A stretch of DNA of 64,000 nucleotides from the NCBI GenBank assembly GCA_947579665.1, contig OX388350.1:42317393-42381392 (forward strand), in the 5' to 3' direction. The DNA is from Sympetrum striolatum (Eukaryota; Arthropoda; Insecta; Odonata; Libellulidae). Below are positions 59,257 through 64,000 of the stretch, in pieces. Position 1 is the first letter of the stretch. Each line of letters opens with the position of its first letter. A program made the translations under genes and the position numbers. The notes under the pieces were generated by a model, which saw only the letters and a list, made by a program, of their open reading frames with translations, did not search any database and was not told where the DNA came from.

Positions 59257-61374
59257 ATTTAGGCGAACGTTCACTTCCATTTTGCGTTGCGCTAAGAATT
59301 TGCGTACACACATATCGATCGGTATTCCCCGGCGTAGCCAACCAGATTAATTTCATCGGATACCCCATCCGGTTTTTTCCCTTGGGCTATGTAGGTTCCG
59401 CTACCCTTCAAAAGGGCTGTCATCGACAAACAGATTTAGCACACGCTGGGATTTCGCAATCCTACGTTCCGCGAAAAGAGCGTTACCGTTTGCGAGACTC
59501 ATTTGGGCCGCATGTCATAATGCTCTCTCTATACCTTCGTTATACGGTTTTTGCCGCAGCGAAAACAAACTTTGATGAAGACGAAGACGGTTTTGACCTC
59601 ATCACCGCTCTCTTTGAATCCTCGCCTCTGTCCAAGAGTCTGCCGAGTCAATCCCTATTCCTCTTGAGACACGTCTGAGCATTATGGTCCATTCTCTCCT
59701 AGTCTGTCTGTCTGATTATCTTTCCTGCTCGAGAAGGGAATATATATTTCTATAGAGATTCGTTAGGTGCGATAATAGGTTCGAGGGAATGGAATCTCTT
59801 TGTCAAAAGCGATGGTTTTAATCAAGTTCCTCGCCACCAGATTTTTCTATCCCTTTTCAGAGAAGGTGCTTGCTTTTTCAGGAAAAAACAGTTCGGAACT
59901 GTATGTTTTCTTCCTGGAATGAAGTATTTTCTTTGGTGTTTGTTTATTATTCCTGAATTTGCGATAAAAGTTGACGTTATAAGACGTAAAGTTGGATATG
60001 ATACGTCTAACGATACCATAGAAAACTGGTTTATAAATTATCTAAATCATAAAATCTACGGAGTTAGTCGATACGCTGTAAATATTCATAATGAAGCTAA
60101 AATAAATTTGCTTTTTTACCCAATATTTATTTTAACACATTCCTGGTTTTAGCGATCAATTGTCGTAATTGTTTATAAATAAATATCGTAGAAAGACAAA
60201 TTGTAAAAAAGCGCTACATTATTTTCATTTTGTTTCAAAACTACGAAGTTTCGAAGTATAAGTGACATGATAAAAATATCCTAGAAATGTAACCGACAGG
60301 ACTGCTGATGTTTTTATTCAGTTATTAAACTTTCAGTGTTTCTTATAGCTCACAATTTTAAGATATCGAGAAAAGTTTGCTATCCTGCATGACTGCTGCT
60401 AATTAATGCAGAGATTTTCTTAGATCATAATTAAATCCAAAGAAAAACTCCGTTTTGGAATTCAATGCATTTAAATGACTGTGGATTTCCTAAGAAGAAC
60501 AGTAAATCAGCAGAGTTATTCTAAACGAAGCTCATGCCTCTGGTTACGAATAACAATTGTTGGCAGTAATAGTGAGATACTTTTAACTAGCTTGAAGGAA
60601 AATGTGTGAAATATTTAAAGTTTCCTTGAAATCGGTGTCTAATTTTGTAACGGTTGACCGCTATATATGAAGTAATTGCTGTGTAAACCTTTGTTCTTAG
60701 CCGACCGGTTCATATAATTAAGTATCGTTGTTCAGCAGTTTTGGATTAACAGGATTAAGAATACTCGGTGACTGGCGCAATTCGAGTGTGTCTTTCCCTC
60801 AAATTGGATCCCGTTGACTAGTTTTTATCATTCTTGGAGTTGCGTGCTCGCCACGAAGAGACCGTTATCGCGAAGGATGTGGTGAAGCATCGCTGTGACA
60901 AACGGTCAATGGGAGTTGGGTATCCGCTTAGTCACCGCTCGACTTATTTTCTGTCTGGTCGGATGTGTATGATAAAACCTTATAAGTCGTTTATTTTTGG
61001 TTAATAAGATAGGAGTTTCCCTACTCCATTGCATGGAAATATGCCCTTTTACTTCATATTTATCTGTGATGCATATCCACATCTCAAGGTGATTGGGTGA
61101 AATGATTCCTATTATTTATTATATTTAATGTAATATTTGTTATATGACTGCATTTTTTAAATTCATATTGTACACAATTGTCTTTTACATCTTGTACTAT
61201 AGATTTGCGCGGGTTTTTTAAACCTTCCTTCTTTGCGGGTGTGTTCCTGAAGTGGATCTTTTTTCCTAAGAGATATTATTTTAGGTTATTTTACATCCTT
61301 TTCCTAATTTGTCATCTCCATCTCTATTCACCTACACATTACTTATGTTATTCATGCCATTGACGAAAGGTATG

Positions 61375-61435
61375 ATGGAAGAAGAGTCTTCTCAGTCTCA
61401 ATATCGCCTTCATAAAAACCTTATCTACCCCTACT
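61375..61435 (+). repeat. Dispersed repeat fragment, copy of 20980-21030
   Basis: GGAAGAAGAGTCTTCTCAGT plus CTCAATATCGCCTTCAT and AAAAACCTTAT match the copy in GPATCH1 intron 8 in the same orientation. Confidence 0.5.
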
Positions 61436-62601
61436 CATAGGTATTGACTCACTGTTATAGAGTTATCCTAAAAAGTATTTGAAAAATAAAATAAAGTAAA
61501 ACGGAAAGCGATAGTATAAGTATAGTAAACATAATAATGGAGACCTAAATCAAGTCCAAATTAGTAGATTCATCAACAAATGTATGCTTTTTTCCACGTC
61601 AGTTACCGTGCTTTTGGTCAGAAATTGGTTCAAGAAACTGTTAGCCATTTGGCCGTGTGTTGGACTACGAGATAGATGATACTCCGATACGGCAATATCG
61701 ACTTTTGTCATCGTTTTTTGTGTGATGTTTTGAACTTGCAGAAGAGGAGTTCTTTATTGTGTATTAAGATCAGCGTCGGAGGCACTATGGAAGGCCTAAT
61801 TGGAGATCACCTCTTTCACCCCTTCTCCCCTGCTCGTTTCGTAACAAACGAGAATGAAGGTCGGCAAAAGTAAACACGGTTTTATTTTCCTGTCTATATA
61901 GACGCTGTTGCTCACGGTTGACGTGTTGCTCTCTGATAGAGACCTACTAAGGATTTGTTTATCCTCCGAGAGGGAGAAAAACTAATACCACTGTTTTTAG
62001 ATTCAGGAGCTACGTGCTGCAATCCTTTGCATAAAGAAGCTTAGTGAATCTAGGAGTTAAGGCATTCAGGATGGGAATTATTTTTTTACCCTTACCTTTC
62101 GTTTGTTATCGTTATTGCTTTTCTTATGGTATGGTATTTATGAAACATTCATTTATCATTGTTTAGCCTTGACGCTTTTATATGCTGGTCCATGAAGTAC
62201 TCACACTGCTTGTTTATCACTTCAACTCAAAGTAAATGTTATGTTTTTCATTTCATAATGAAATAACCTATATGAAGTAATCATTGTTGATAATAATTAA
62301 TGTAATTTTATAAACCACCGCTTTATGATTTAATATTAGGTAGTAGCATTGAAAAACAGTACACTATAATAATTATTATTATTAATTAATAAATATTTAT
62401 GGTATTTAATATTTATTCATACATCGGTGGGATATATAATTACATTATTTATTATCAACAATAATTAATTTATATAGCTTACTTCATTATTAAATGAAAA
62501 AGATATCGTTTACTTTATCAATATGCTACGCTATTCATTTATACTTTATGTAATCGCAGTGTATTAATACACATACATTAATTAATCTCACATATCGTCT
62601 G

Positions 62602-62603
<2 letters not shown>

Positions 62604-62664
<61 letters not shown>
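62604..62664 (+). repeat. (AT)n microsatellite
   Basis: About 30 uninterrupted AT units. Confidence 0.95.
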
Positions 62665-62668
<4 letters not shown>

Positions 62669-64000
62669 CCAGAGGGAGGAAATTTAAGACGGTTTTCCAC
62701 TGAAATGATCCACATTAGACTCATCAAATGACACATTGTCGTGATAAATGTAGTAGATGTACCGTAATCCTATAGAACCATAGCGTTCAGAACTTAATTT
62801 ATGTCCTTTTCTGTATTGTAAGCAAATTGCTTGTATTATAAATAAAGTATTTGTAGGCTAGTATTGTAAATGGTGCAAATAAAAGAGCCTCAAGGATTGC
62901 ATATGGCCAAAATCTTCTGAAAGAGAAATTAGATAGACGATCTTTTCTTCCTTCTGCTACTACGGATTTTATAATTATAGCTTCTGTTATTCATCCTTCG
63001 GTTTTATGAAATGTTTTAATTTAGGAGAGGAAAAGACCAAACCGTCGGTGATGTTTCTAAGGCATAAATAAGCAGGAAACCGCGAGCATTGCGAATGCGG
63101 CATGGGGAGAGTAATATTTCATTTACAGCTGTGAATCATCGGACGTCATTCATTTTTTTTATTTTAAGGCTCCTCGTCATTTAGTTGACTTAAGATGGCC
63201 AGTTATTCTACTGTTATCTTTCAAAACGTTTTATTTGAAAATTAAAGATAGATGCGTTATATTAGGGGAGGGGAGTGAATTCTTGTAGGATTATTCTTAG
63301 TTAGAGTCCCTATCTCTTCTCTAAATATAACGCCTTTTTTATAAGGTTGCGACCGAGTCGCCGTCACAACATTAAATAAGGTCGAATTCTTCCTTCCGAT
63401 CCGACTCATGGATGCTTTCGATGTCGGTAGTGGAAGATAATGTATAAGGTAAAAAGGAAATTCCATCGTTAAATTTCAATATTAATTCGAATATTTCTGA
63501 GGTTAAATATCGGTCGTAATGTTCCTTTGTAGTTTTTATCATCCAAATCGATTTTTATCTCAGGATATCTTAAATGCTCCAGTAAAAGTTATATTTTCAT
63601 GTAAGAGTAGAAGGATTTCTGTTTTTTGACAATGAGGATTGTTCAGTCAGAGAATGCTTCTTGATCTTGCCCAACTATTAGACGAAATTAACGTAGGAGA
63701 TCGTTAATTTGTGGGATTTAAACATTTCGCGGGATTGTCGAGTAAAACTCGAGGTTTTAAAACTGCAAGTAGTTTAATATATTTTAGTTGTCTTCATTTA
63801 TAAACATTAGCTTGGCGACAAGTTTCAGCTAGTAGTAGTAATCAGTGAAAGATATGAAATCCCTTGTCACTTTAAAACTTCGTGTTTTACTCAACAATTC
63901 CTCGTTAGTAATATACTCTAAATGGGCATGTAAGAATAAACATAAAAGGTATATAGGACGTGAAGAGTAAAATCAAATTATTAATTACTATCAAAATAAA

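Larger units (their letters stand above)
41423..64000 (+). other. Giant presumed CARMIL intron
   Basis: 22.6 kb on which I find no exon of CARMIL or any other known gene. It holds tandem repeats (42.65, 46.57, 47.87, 53.80 kb), small transposons (45.6, 58.98 kb), a SINE head (56.45 kb), microsatellites, and islands of higher GC and longer open frames (about 42.0-42.6, 48.0-48.6, 50.3-50.5, 52.2-52.5, 54.0-54.4, 59.3-59.7 and 60.7-61.0 kb). The islands could be enhancers or a nested gene. Their open frames, up to 180 aa, are not recognisable proteins and are partly explained by fewer AT-rich stop codons. Confidence 0.6.

Noticed and set aside
1..64000. CRISPR arrays, prokaryotic operons or viral insertions
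   Set aside because: No spaced direct repeats of CRISPR type, no cas-like or viral proteins; genes are intron-bearing animal orthologues.

Overview
The window looks like nuclear DNA of an arthropod, most likely an insect. It is AT-rich and has short GT-AG introns. Its protein-coding genes have clear animal orthologues, and it carries tRNA-derived SINE heads and small TIR elements of mariner/TA-target and hAT type. I cannot name the species. Nothing here is bacterial or viral.

Layout, left to right. 1-5039 (-): CLUAP1/IFT38, an intraflagellar-transport gene whose 3' end lies off the left edge. 5040-8370: intergenic, with a hairpin repeat and a 324-bp MITE. 8376-13680 (-): complete nine-exon CDKAL1, the tRNA ms2t6A37 methylthiotransferase. 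About 14.12-16.04 kb (+): a probable non-coding snoRNA host gene with short exons. Its introns carry C/D-type guides matching the 28S peptidyl-transferase loop, the 18S 530-loop region and, three times, the 28S P-loop. 18160-28563 (-): complete eleven-exon GPATCH1. 28796-30271 (+): an intronless SOCS6/7-type gene. 31568-40629 (-): COQ9, whose 2.3-kb first intron contains the whole intronless GLMN (glomulin) coding region on the same strand. 40885-41422 (+): the first two coding exons of a CARMIL (LRRC16) gene. 41423-64000: no further exon recognised; this is best read as a giant CARMIL intron with tandem repeats, MITEs and scattered GC-richer islands.

Organisation. Three head-to-head pairs share short upstream regions: CDKAL1/snoRNA host, GPATCH1/SOCS (232 bp between start codons) and COQ9-GLMN/CARMIL (255 bp). 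SOCS and COQ9 converge tail to tail. The two most interesting observations are the COQ9/GLMN nesting, where one promoter-proximal exon can be spliced either to COQ9 exon 2 or to the GLMN leader, and the snoRNA host gene with duplicated exon-intron modules. Exon joins were checked by reading-frame arithmetic and by recalled family sequences, not by alignment or RNA data.
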